Positions 9,734 through 18,050 of a stretch of 39,940 nt of DNA are shown one piece after another; the first letter of the stretch is position 1, and each line of letters starts with the position of its first letter. Both the position numbers and the translations under genes were made by a program. The notes beneath the pieces are model-generated. The model made no database searches. It saw only the letters and a program-made list of their open reading frames with translations, and was not told the DNA's origin. Source of the stretch: Candidatus Omnitrophota bacterium (lineage in GTDB: Bacteria; Omnitrophota; Omnitrophia; Omnitrophales; Omnitrophaceae); the NCBI GenBank assembly GCA_016209715.1, contig JACQVP010000063.1:1-39940 (forward strand), given 5' to 3'.

Positions 9734-12544
9734 TTATTCTAAAGCGATGTCGTCGAGGTAAATCGTGCCGGAAGAGGAGGGATTGCCCGGGTCGACAAAG
9801 AGGAGGATGTTGTCAATATTAGTCAGGTCGACGCCTGTGGCGCGGGAGAAATCGAAAACGAGACGGGTCCAGCCATTCGTATTGGTCGCTTGAGCCGCGC
9901 CGAGCTCCGCCTCGCCGAGCGTCCGGTCGCGGAGTTTTACCAGGAGGTCCGCGCGGCCGTAGACCCAAACCACCAGCCGGCTGAACCGGCTGAAATCCCG
10001 GAGCGGGTTCGCGGCGGAAAGATTCGCCCCGATGAAAGACCACGCCAGGCCGTCCTTGGTGTATTCGACTTTCATGGCGCCGAAACCGCCGCGGCTGGGG
10101 TCCTTGGATTGCGAGCGCCGGTACACGCGCGTGCCGTCGACATCCCACCACCCCAAAGAAGTGTCCGGCGTCCAGAAGCTCGCGTCCTCAAAGTTATCCA
10201 GCACGACCGGCTTGCGCGTCTCGAGTTTGATTTGGTCGACGTAAACCGTGCCGCTCGCCGTGCCGTTGCCGGGATCGATGAAAAACAGCAGGTTGTCGAT
10301 CGCCTTCTTGTCGATGCCGAGCGCCGTGTAGTCGAACATCAGCCGGTTCCAGCCGTTGGGGTTTTTGGCCCTGAGAGTGGCCACGTCTTGTTCCGCCCTC
10401 GTCTCGTCGCGGAGCTTCAGCAGGATGTCGCAGGCGCCGTAGACGTTCAGGGTCACGAGCTCATGCCGGCTGAAATCTCTCTTCGGATTCGCCGCGGTGA
10501 GATTGCCGCCCAGGATGGACCAGGCGTCGCCGTTCTTCGTGTATTCCAGCCGCATGGCGAGGCTGCCTTCATAAACCGGCGACGTCACCATCGAACGACG
10601 GTACACGTTGGTGCCGGCGCTCTCCCACCAGCCCAGAGTCACGTCCGGGCTCCAGAAATTTCCGTCCTCGAAATCCTCCAGCGTGAGGTCCGGCTCGGCG
10701 CTGTAATAACCCGAGAAACGGGCCCGCGTCAGAGCGCGGACGACGTGCTCGTTCGCCATAAAGGTCCGCCAGATCAACTGGCTTTTCCGGTTCTCGAGCA
10801 TGAGCAGCATGATGCCCTGGTCGATCCCGATGTAGTAATTGTCCACCCAGTTCTTAGCCGGATTGAACGAATCCACGAAACCGTAAGTCTTCCACAAGAG
10901 GTCCCCGCGGGCCGAATATAGATGTTTCAGCGCCGGAAGCGCGATGTCTTCCGCCAAGGCGATGGAACCGCCGACACCGGTCGGAGCGAGAGTCCCGTCC
11001 GAAAACAAATAATAGGACGGCCGCGCGCCGTAGGCCACGTATCCGTCCGGCCCGTCGCAGGCGGTCATGCCCCAAAGCAAGGCGCCGTATCCGAGCCCCG
11101 GATTGTCGATCGCGAAACGCTGGTTCGCGCGGACCCCCTCGATGGAATTCTGCCACCAGTTCACGCCCAATTCATCCTGCGTGGTCCGGAAATCAAACCA
11201 GGCGTGGGGATATTGATAGGTGAAGATTTCCCCGCCCGGCGTAAAAATAAATTCGGGCCCTTTGTAACTGCCCTTCGGACGCGCAAAGCTGTAAAAGGAG
11301 CCGGGAGAGATCGGGTAAGTCGGCGATCCGATCGCCAGCAAATAGGCCAGCAGGGCCTCGGAATAAGAATTGTAATATCCCCGGAACCCGTTCGTTTCCG
11401 TCCAGGATTGACGCAGCTGATTGAGTCCGGGGTCCAGCATCCACGACCATTCGATGCGGCGGTAAATCGTGTCGGCCAAAGTCTTCACTTCCCCGCCGAA
11501 GTACTCGCCGACCTGCAAAGCGCCCGCCGCGAGCAGGGCCGTGTCGATCGAAGACACTTCCTTGAACGGCACGTCCGAAGGGGTCCCGTCCGGTTTAAGG
11601 AAATGGTAGAAGAAGCCGTGGACCGTGGGGGTCCCGTTGAGGTATGTCGTGAGCGCCGTCCGGGACCGGTTATAAGCTTCGGTCCGGTCGATCCAGCCCT
11701 TTTCCGCGCCAACCGTGAGGGCCGAAAGATAGAAACCGCCCGCCGCGACGCTCGCCACACCGTTGACGGATCCGTCGGTGCCCAGACGGTCGAGGGTGAG
11801 GCCGCTCGCGGAAGTCGTGGCGATGAAATAATCGAAGATCCTCCGCTCGAGCAATTCCAGAAATTCCTCGTCCGACAGAACTTTGACCGAAATCACGTTG
11901 CTCCAGGCGCTCGCGAGGCCGCCGTTCTGGGGCAGTTTGTTCCACGACCGCACCCGGTAATAATAGACACCGGGAGTCTTGGGCGGGATATTTTCAAAGT
12001 TGGAGGTCGGCCAGTATTGCGGGCTTCCGGACGTCGTGAAATCGGAGCGGGAGTCTTCGGAAAGCTGATAGATAAAATCGCCCGGATCATTGGTCCACTG
12101 GAGCCGGAAACCGTCCCGGAGCGGGGAGCGTGAAGGCGCGATCAATTGCGGAGCCGCGGGTGTCGGCACCACGACGGAAACCTGGTTGCTCTGCCCCGTC
12201 ACCTGGATCTTGCCGCTCGAGGCGCGCCAGCCGAACACGACCTGATATTTCCAGGTGCCGGGCTTGGTCCGCGTCAACTGCAAGGGAGTCGTCGCGTTTC
12301 CATTATAAAGAATGCGGCTGCACCCCGATTTGGGATAACAGGGGTCAAATTCCAGGAGATATTCGCCGTTGTAGGGATCATTCGCCGGCGACCAGCTCAA
12401 GGTGAAAGTCGTGCTGGTGGCCGAATTGTTCCGGACGTTCGAAACCGAAAGCTGGATATTGGTCAAGGCGGAAGCCGGATCCGGAGCCGCGAGGAAAAAA
12501 AGACTGAGGAGAGCCCCGGAAAAAAGGGCGGATTTGAATTTCAT
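9734..12544 (-). CDS. Secreted Fn3-like + glycoamylase-like (PF10091/GH144-like) glycoside hydrolase with two C-terminal carbohydrate-binding-like modules
   Basis: Signal peptide; LLERRIFDYFIATTSASGLTLDR, GFYLSALTVGAEKGW, HGFFYHFL and YFLFSDGTLAPTGVGGSIALAEDIALPAL resemble PF10091 proteins; two similar ED(N)FED..FW(S/T)PD..LGWW modules follow. Confidence 0.82.
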   Translation of the reverse strand: MKFKSALFSGALLSLFFLAAPDPASALTNIQLSVSNVRNNSATSTTFTLSWSPANDPYNGEYLLEFDPCYPKSGCSRILYNGNATTPLQLTRTKPGTWKYQVVFGWRASSGKIQVTGQSNQVSVVVPTPAAPQLIAPSRSPLRDGFRLQWTNDPGDFIYQLSEDSRSDFTTSGSPQYWPTSNFENIPPKTPGVYYYRVRSWNKLPQNGGLASAWSNVISVKVLSDEEFLELLERRIFDYFIATTSASGLTLDRLGTDGSVNGVASVAAGGFYLSALTVGAEKGWIDRTEAYNRSRTALTTYLNGTPTVHGFFYHFLKPDGTPSDVPFKEVSSIDTALLAAGALQVGEYFGGEVKTLADTIYRRIEWSWMLDPGLNQLRQSWTETNGFRGYYNSYSEALLAYLLAIGSPTYPISPGSFYSFARPKGSYKGPEFIFTPGGEIFTYQYPHAWFDFRTTQDELGVNWWQNSIEGVRANQRFAIDNPGLGYGALLWGMTACDGPDGYVAYGARPSYYLFSDGTLAPTGVGGSIALAEDIALPALKHLYSARGDLLWKTYGFVDSFNPAKNWVDNYYIGIDQGIMLLMLENRKSQLIWRTFMANEHVVRALTRARFSGYYSAEPDLTLEDFEDGNFWSPDVTLGWWESAGTNVYRRSMVTSPVYEGSLAMRLEYTKNGDAWSILGGNLTAANPKRDFSRHELVTLNVYGACDILLKLRDETRAEQDVATLRAKNPNGWNRLMFDYTALGIDKKAIDNLLFFIDPGNGTASGTVYVDQIKLETRKPVVLDNFEDASFWTPDTSLGWWDVDGTRVYRRSQSKDPSRGGFGAMKVEYTKDGLAWSFIGANLSAANPLRDFSRFSRLVVWVYGRADLLVKLRDRTLGEAELGAAQATNTNGWTRLVFDFSRATGVDLTNIDNILLFVDPGNPSSSGTIYLDDIALE
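9737..10207 (-). repeat. Carbohydrate-binding-like module, copy 2
   Basis: VLDNFEDASFWTPDTSLGWWDVDGTRVYRRSQ... parallels copy 1 along its whole length. Confidence 0.75.
10217..10690 (-). repeat. Carbohydrate-binding-like module, copy 1
   Basis: TLEDFEDGNFWSPDVTLGWWESAGTNVYRRSM...; approximate boundaries. Confidence 0.75.
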
Positions 12545-12556
12545 GGGAAAGATATT

Positions 12557-13339
12557 TTAGGACTTTGACCGCGAGGGGGCAACGTCCAAATCGAATATTT
12601 TCTTGAGCGTTCCGGGCTTCAGAACTTTGCGCCTCGGACCGGCCGCAAAAATCCGGCCCTTCCGGAGCAGGAGGGCGTGCGTGAAAAACGGGCGTATTTC
12701 TTCCAAGTGATGGGTCACCATGAGGATGCAAGGCCCTCCGCGAGCGGCCGCAATTTTTTTTAGTATCCGGTACAAATCGAATCGGGCTCCCATGTCGAGC
12801 GAGGCAAAGGGCTCGTCCAGAATCAAAAGCCGCGGAGACGCGACGCGGGCCCGGGCCAAAGCGACTTTCATCAACTCCCCGGTGGACAGGCTCCCGCAGA
12901 GGCGGTTTTCCAGCTCGAGACAACCGAGAAACGACAGTTGCTTGCGCGCCGCGGCGAGGACAGCGCGGGAGGGCTCACGGCCGGGTTCCACCAGGGCTTC
13001 GGTTCCGGCAGCGATCGCGTCCGAGACCCGCTCCCAAGGACGGAAGCGCTTGAGGATCCAGGGCGCCACCCACCCGAATTTCCGCCGGTGAAACGAGAGA
13101 TCCGTCCGTCCGTAGATTTCTCCCAGGACTTCGACCGTGCCGGAAGTCGCCCAAAGATAACCGGCGACTATTTCGAGAAGCGAGGATTTGCCCGAGCCAT
13201 TGCGACCGAGAACAACCCAGTTTTCGCCGGACCGGACCGTCCAGCTGATTCCAGAAAGAACTTGCCGGCCGTCGCGGACGAGATCGACCGCTTTCAACTC
13301 AAGGATTTTCCGGCCGCCCTCGCTTCCCGCTTGCGGCAT
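12557..13339 (-). CDS. ABC transporter ATP-binding protein (no permease adjacent)
   Basis: Walker A GRNGSGKSSLL, signature LSTGELMKVALARA, Walker B LLILDEPFASLD, H-loop THH. Confidence 0.92.
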   Translation of the reverse strand: MPQAGSEGGRKILELKAVDLVRDGRQVLSGISWTVRSGENWVVLGRNGSGKSSLLEIVAGYLWATSGTVEVLGEIYGRTDLSFHRRKFGWVAPWILKRFRPWERVSDAIAAGTEALVEPGREPSRAVLAAARKQLSFLGCLELENRLCGSLSTGELMKVALARARVASPRLLILDEPFASLDMGARFDLYRILKKIAAARGGPCILMVTHHLEEIRPFFTHALLLRKGRIFAAGPRRKVLKPGTLKKIFDLDVAPSRSKS

Positions 13340-13340
13340 G

Positions 13341-15008
13341 TCAGCGCCCCGCGAGGAGGAACAAAAGCACCTGGGCCGAGACCACCCGCAGGATCATGAC
13401 CAGCGGGTAGACGGCGGCGTATGAAACAACTTGTGCGCTGGACGGCGTCATTTGATTGGCGAAAGCCAGCGCCGGAGGGTCGGTCATACTCCCGGCCAAG
13501 AGGCCGCAGAGCGTCAGATAATTCATCTTCGACCAGAGCCGCGCCAGCAGAGCGGCGGCGAGAAGGGGGATCAGGGTGATGGCGGCGCCGCAGGCCATCC
13601 AGAAAAATCCCTGCCCTTCGGTCAAGGTGGAAAAAAACCGGTCCCCCGACCGTAAGCCGACGCAGGCGAGGAACAGCGTGATTCCGACTTCGCGCAGCAT
13701 GAAATTGGCGCCAAGCGGCAAGTACCAAATGAGCCGCCCCACCCGCCCCAGGCTTCCCAGCACAATGGCGGCCACGAGCGGGCCTCCCGCGAGGCCCAAT
13801 TTCACCGGAGCGGCCATGCCCGGCAAATGGATGGGCACGGCCCCCAAGAGAATTCCCAGCGCGATTCCCACGAAAACCGGCACCAGCTCGGGATGGTTCA
13901 ATTCTTTTTCGGAGTCCCCGACCACGCGGCTGAACTTGGCCAGATCGCCTTCTTCCCCCACGATCACCAGCGTGTCGGCAAAATTGATTTCGATTTCCGG
14001 GTCCGCGGCGAATTCGAGTTCGCCCCGGGCGATACGGGTGACGGTCACGCCGTAGAGATAACATTCGATTTCGCCCACCGTGTGCCCCACCAGTTCCCGC
14101 CGGGTCACCAGCATCCGGCGCGAGCGGATCTTGGATTTGGTCTCCGTTTCGGCCATCGCCGCCCGGCTCCCGACCACGCGCTCGAGCTGTTCCAGGGTGT
14201 CGGGTCTTCCCACGGCCCGGATGATGTCCCCGACGTGGAGGAGCGAATGCGGCAGGGCCACCTGGACACTCGCGCCGTGCTGGATCCTCGAGATCACAAC
14301 GTGGCTTTCCTTCAGCGCGGGGATGTTCTCCACCGGGCAGGCCTCGAGGTTCGCGTTCTCCACGCGAAAATCGCGCGCCTCAAGACGCACGCATTGCTGA
14401 AGGTATTTTTCACTGTACCGGCGCGCCTCCCGCTCGGGATCGAGGCGAAACAAGACGCGCGTGAGGATCATGGTCAAAATGATGCCGACGATGCCGAAGG
14501 GATAGGCGAGGGCGTACCCCAGCGCCGGACCTTTGACCAGCTCTGGGTCCATCCGGGGCAGTTCGGCCATGGCCTGCTGGACGGCGGCCAGGCTGGGCGT
14601 GTTCGTGACGCCGCCGGACAAGAGGCCGAGCGTCACCGGAAGCGGCACCCGGGCCCAACCCCACACGGCGACGGCAACCAGGACGCCGCCCAAGACGATT
14701 CCGGCCGCGTAAAGATTGAGCACCAGCCCCATCGACTTGAAAGAACGAAAGAAGCCGGGACCGACCTGGATCCCGATCGAGTAGACGAAAAGGATCAGCC
14801 CGAATTCGCGCACGAATTCCGAAAGGGAGGTCCCGATTTCGATTCCGAAGTGGCCGAAGAGGATTCCGGCGAAAAGAACGCCCGCCGCACCCAGGCGCAC
14901 GCCCCAAAGACGCAGGCTCCCGGCGGCCAGGCCCAGAGCGATCACCGCGGAAAGGATGAAGACGGCCCGCGCCGATTCGGCGCTCAGCAGGGAAAGGAAA
15001 ATGTCCAT
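13341..15008 (-). CDS. AspT/YidE/YbjL-type transporter (duplicated membrane domains with central RCK_C/TrkA-C domains)
   Basis: Two homologous membrane halves (GLLSGGVTNTPSLAAVQQA and GLLAGSMTDPPALAFANQM) flank RCK_C-like segments. The ORF opens at 15083, but MDIFLSLL at 15008 avoids overlap with the receiver gene. Confidence 0.88.
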   Translation of the reverse strand: MDIFLSLLSAESARAVFILSAVIALGLAAGSLRLWGVRLGAAGVLFAGILFGHFGIEIGTSLSEFVREFGLILFVYSIGIQVGPGFFRSFKSMGLVLNLYAAGIVLGGVLVAVAVWGWARVPLPVTLGLLSGGVTNTPSLAAVQQAMAELPRMDPELVKGPALGYALAYPFGIVGIILTMILTRVLFRLDPEREARRYSEKYLQQCVRLEARDFRVENANLEACPVENIPALKESHVVISRIQHGASVQVALPHSLLHVGDIIRAVGRPDTLEQLERVVGSRAAMAETETKSKIRSRRMLVTRRELVGHTVGEIECYLYGVTVTRIARGELEFAADPEIEINFADTLVIVGEEGDLAKFSRVVGDSEKELNHPELVPVFVGIALGILLGAVPIHLPGMAAPVKLGLAGGPLVAAIVLGSLGRVGRLIWYLPLGANFMLREVGITLFLACVGLRSGDRFFSTLTEGQGFFWMACGAAITLIPLLAAALLARLWSKMNYLTLCGLLAGSMTDPPALAFANQMTPSSAQVVSYAAVYPLVMILRVVSAQVLLFLLAGR

Positions 15009-15030
15009 CGGCGATTTTAGCACCGCGGAT

Positions 15031-15459
15031 TCAGTCGATAAAGCTGGAATATTTGAACCAGTAGGCGCAAAACGCTCGGGCAAATCTCACCAGTTCGCCG
15101 TAGCCCGAAGGCTTCCGGACGTAGCTGTTGGCCCCCATCCGGTAGGACTCGAGGATGTCGCGGCGATCGGCGGAGTTGGTGAAGACGACGACGGGAACAT
15201 GCTGGAAACGGACGGCGGAACGGAGGCGCTTGAGGACTTCCCGGCCGTCCACCTTCGGCATATTGAGGTCGAGGAGCACAATGGCCGGCAGGACGGCCCC
15301 GTCGGTCTGGTTGAAAAAGTACTCGAGGGCCTCCGCGCCGTCTTTCTTCCAGTCCAGCTCCACCTCCGAGGCGCAGCTCTCTTTGAAGGCGTCGCTCATC
15401 AGCGAGTAATCGTCTTCGTCGTCGTCAACGACCAGGATTTTTTTCCTAAACGGGCTCAT
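15031..15459 (-). CDS. Single-domain response regulator (Rcp1-like receiver)
   Basis: ILVVDDDEDDYSLMSDAF, VLLDLNMPKVDGREVLKRL, VVVFTNSADRRDI, GANSYVRKP. ORF track opens at 15477; MSPFRKKILV at 15459 is the likelier start. Confidence 0.9.
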   Translation of the reverse strand: MSPFRKKILVVDDDEDDYSLMSDAFKESCASEVELDWKKDGAEALEYFFNQTDGAVLPAIVLLDLNMPKVDGREVLKRLRSAVRFQHVPVVVFTNSADRRDILESYRMGANSYVRKPSGYGELVRFARAFCAYWFKYSSFID

Positions 15460-16972
15460 GTCCGCCCTCCCCGGCACCCACGGGAAGCGTCACGATGAAC
15501 GTCGCCCCCCGCCCTTCCGCGCTCTCCGCACGGATTTCGCCGCGATGATAATTCACGATTTTTTGGCAAATCGACAGCCCGATCCCCGTCCCTTCGTATT
15601 CGTTCTTACCGTGCAACCTTTGAAAGGGCTGGAAGACCTTGTCCGCGTATTTTTGGTCGAAACCGATGCCGTTGTCCCGGACGCGGATCTCAAACATGCC
15701 GTCCTTGGCCTGGCTTTGGATGCTGATCTCCGGAGGGGTCCCCTTTTTGGCAAACTTAATGGAATTGAGGATCAAGTTCTGGAAAAGGTGCCGTATCTGC
15801 GCGCCGTTGGCCCTGATCACGGGCAGATCCCCAAGGGTGATCCTGGCGCCGGATTCCGAAATCTTGACGTCGAGGTCCGCGAGCAATTCGATCAGCACCT
15901 GGCGCAGATCGGTCCTTTCGAACACCACCCGCCCGCTCGCCAGCCGCGAAAACTGGAGCAGGTCCTCGATGACTTTCTTCATCCTCTGGCCGGCGGCGTT
16001 GATGCGCTCCAGGTATTCGCGCTCGCTGCCCTTCAGGTCCGCCGAGGACGACACCCTCTCGCTGAACGAAATGATTTTACGGAGCGGCTCCTGAAGGTCG
16101 TGAGAGGAAATATAGGCGAATTGTTCCAATTCTTTATTGGTGTTGGAAAGCTCCTCGTTCCTGAGCCGGAGCTCTTCGGCGTAACGGGCGATGTCCTGCT
16201 CGGCCTTCTTTCGATCGGCAATGTCCACGATCGAGCTCAAAACAAAGACCCCGTCCTGCGTGGTGATGGGATTCAGGCCGATCTCGACCGGGACCTCGGT
16301 CCCGTCCTTTCGCAGCCCGAACAAATCCCGCACGGCACCCATGGGCCGGACTTGCGGAGAAGCGAGAAAGCCGGCCCGGTGGCCGTGATGAGAGCGGCGA
16401 AACCGTTCCGGCACGAGCATCTCGATCGGCTTGCCCAGGAGCTCGCTGCGTTCATACCCGAAAAGCTTCTCCACCTGCGCGTTGGCCAGGACAATATTGC
16501 CTTCACCGTTGACCATGATCATGGCGCTCGGCGCGGCCTCGGCCATCAGAAGCAAGCGCTGCTCGGCTTCGTTCCGGTTCGTCAAATCCCAGGAAATGAC
16601 GAAGAATCCCGGATAACCGCCGGACGGGTCCACCGGCCGGATCACCACGCGGGCCCAAAAGCGGCTTCCGTTTTTTTTCAACCGCCAAGATTCCCCTTCA
16701 TAGCGGCCGTTGTTCCGGGCCTCCCGGAGCGCCTTTCCCGGAACCCCGCTGGCGCGCTCTTCTTCGGGAAAAAAGAGGGAAAAGTGCCGGCCCAACACTT
16801 CCTCCCGCAAATATCCCTTCATTTTGAAAGCCCCCGCATTCCAGCTCCGGATGATGCCCGCTTCATCGACCACATAAACCGACGAATCTTCCCATTCTTC
16901 GATGAGCTTTCGAAAGTGCTCGTCGCCGATCTGGAAATCCAGATTGCTCACAGGGCTTCTGTCGTCCGACAA
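15446..16972 (-). CDS. PAS-PAS sensor histidine kinase
   Basis: Two PAS/PAC segments, H-box YISSHDLQEPLRKI, N-box LILNSIKFAKKG, G-boxes DNGIGFDQKYADKVFQPFQRLH and GTGIGLSICQKI. TTG start with AGGAGG upstream. Confidence 0.93.
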   Translation of the reverse strand: MSDDRSPVSNLDFQIGDEHFRKLIEEWEDSSVYVVDEAGIIRSWNAGAFKMKGYLREEVLGRHFSLFFPEEERASGVPGKALREARNNGRYEGESWRLKKNGSRFWARVVIRPVDPSGGYPGFFVISWDLTNRNEAEQRLLLMAEAAPSAMIMVNGEGNIVLANAQVEKLFGYERSELLGKPIEMLVPERFRRSHHGHRAGFLASPQVRPMGAVRDLFGLRKDGTEVPVEIGLNPITTQDGVFVLSSIVDIADRKKAEQDIARYAEELRLRNEELSNTNKELEQFAYISSHDLQEPLRKIISFSERVSSSADLKGSEREYLERINAAGQRMKKVIEDLLQFSRLASGRVVFERTDLRQVLIELLADLDVKISESGARITLGDLPVIRANGAQIRHLFQNLILNSIKFAKKGTPPEISIQSQAKDGMFEIRVRDNGIGFDQKYADKVFQPFQRLHGKNEYEGTGIGLSICQKIVNYHRGEIRAESAEGRGATFIVTLPVGAGEGGHEPV

Positions 16973-16986
16973 GGGCGCCTCCTTGC

Positions 16987-17018
16987 AATAGAAAGGCCTG
17001 GTTTTAGCCTCTTCTATT
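16987..17018. repeat. Inverted repeat AATAGAA-AGGC / GCCT-c-TTCTATT between rho and the histidine kinase
   Basis: 11 paired bases with a 1-nt bulge, directly upstream of the histidine kinase SD. Confidence 0.7.
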
Positions 17019-17041
17019 TTAATATAAAGACCGGGCCGGGA

Positions 17042-17977
17042 CTATTTGGGCAAATCGCCGGGAGAGAAGGCGGAAAGAAGGGCTTGATTGGTGGGGTACT
17101 TCTGCATGAGTTCGACCAGCACCCGGGCGGCCTCCGGGGCGTCCATCCCGGCCAGGCCTCGGCGCAGGATCCTGATCCTTTGCAGCTCCTCCGGATCGAG
17201 AAGGAGCTCTTCCTTGCGCGTGCCGCTGCGGGAAATGTCGATCGCGGGAAAGATGCGCCGGGAGGAAATATCGCGGGAGAGGACGATTTCCATATTTCCG
17301 GTTCCCTTGAATTCCTCGAAAATCACGTCGTCCATCCGGCTCCCCGTCTGGATGAGAATGGTCGCCAGGATGGTGAGCGACCCGCCGTTCTCGATCTTGC
17401 GGGCCGAGCCGAAAATCCGGCGCGGCACTTCCAGCGCGCGGGAATCCACGCCTCCGGACAGCGTCCGGCCGCTGGAGCGCCTTTCCACGTTGTGCACCCG
17501 CGACAGCCGCGTCAGCGAATCAATGAGGAGCACCACGTTCTCGCCTTTTCCCGCTTCCTGATAGGCTTGGCGCATCAGCCGGTCGGCCGTCTCGATATGG
17601 TGGTCGTAAGTTTCATCCGAAGACGAAGAGCGCACCTCGGCCGGGACGCTACGCTGAAAATCGGTGACTTCTTCCGGCCGCTCGTCCACCAGCAGGAGAT
17701 ACAATTTGGCCGCCGGCGCCGAAGCCGCGATCGCCCGGCTCAAATGCTTCAGGATAGTGGTCTTGCCGGACCCCGGGGGCGCCACGATAAGCCCGCGCTG
17801 GCCCATGCCAATCGGGCAGACGAGGTCGATCGCGCGCATGGTGAATTCGGAAAGCCCCGCCTCCAGCCGGATCCTGGGCGACGGGTCGACGGGAACGCCG
17901 GAGAAAAAAGGGTCCGCCGTCTGCTGCGGCCGCTGGAAATGTTTTCGGGAATGCCCGGGGGAGTCGTGTCGTCTCAT
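17042..17977 (-). CDS. rho: Transcription termination factor Rho, ATPase domain only
   Basis: GQRGLIVAPPGSGKT, LLLVDERPEEVTDFQRSV, IDSLTRLSRVHN, RTLSGGVDSRAL, GGSLTILATILIQTGSRMDDVIFEEFKGTGNMEIVLSRDI..RRIFPAIDISRSGTRKEELL; no N-terminal Rho RNA-binding domain. Confidence 0.93.
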   Translation of the reverse strand: MRRHDSPGHSRKHFQRPQQTADPFFSGVPVDPSPRIRLEAGLSEFTMRAIDLVCPIGMGQRGLIVAPPGSGKTTILKHLSRAIAASAPAAKLYLLLVDERPEEVTDFQRSVPAEVRSSSSDETYDHHIETADRLMRQAYQEAGKGENVVLLIDSLTRLSRVHNVERRSSGRTLSGGVDSRALEVPRRIFGSARKIENGGSLTILATILIQTGSRMDDVIFEEFKGTGNMEIVLSRDISSRRIFPAIDISRSGTRKEELLLDPEELQRIRILRRGLAGMDAPEAARVLVELMQKYPTNQALLSAFSPGDLPK

Positions 17978-18032
17978 TCGGACATATATTAGCTGAACCC
18001 GGGCGTCTGCGCTCGAAAAACTTTTCGATATT

Positions 18033-18050
18033 TGCCCGCCTCAGGCGGCA
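18033..18050. repeat. Hairpin with the stop codon of the 2634-aa ORF as its triloop
   Basis: CCGCC-TCA-GGCGG (plus strand), 5 bp plus 2 bp beyond a 1-nt bulge; TCA is the reverse complement of the TGA stop at 18041-18043. Confidence 0.75.

Noticed and set aside
10922-12133. 403-aa + strand ORF opposite the glycosidase
   Set aside because: Antisense shadow ORF; basic low-complexity composition.
12557-13339. New ABC system
   Set aside because: Ordinary ABC ATPase; absence of a neighbouring permease is common and not evidence of novelty. The LSTGE signature is only a mild variation.
15458-17992. 844-aa + strand ORF opposite the histidine kinase and rho
   Set aside because: Antisense to two confidently identified genes; Arg/Pro/Gly/His-rich low-information protein typical of GC-rich antisense frames.
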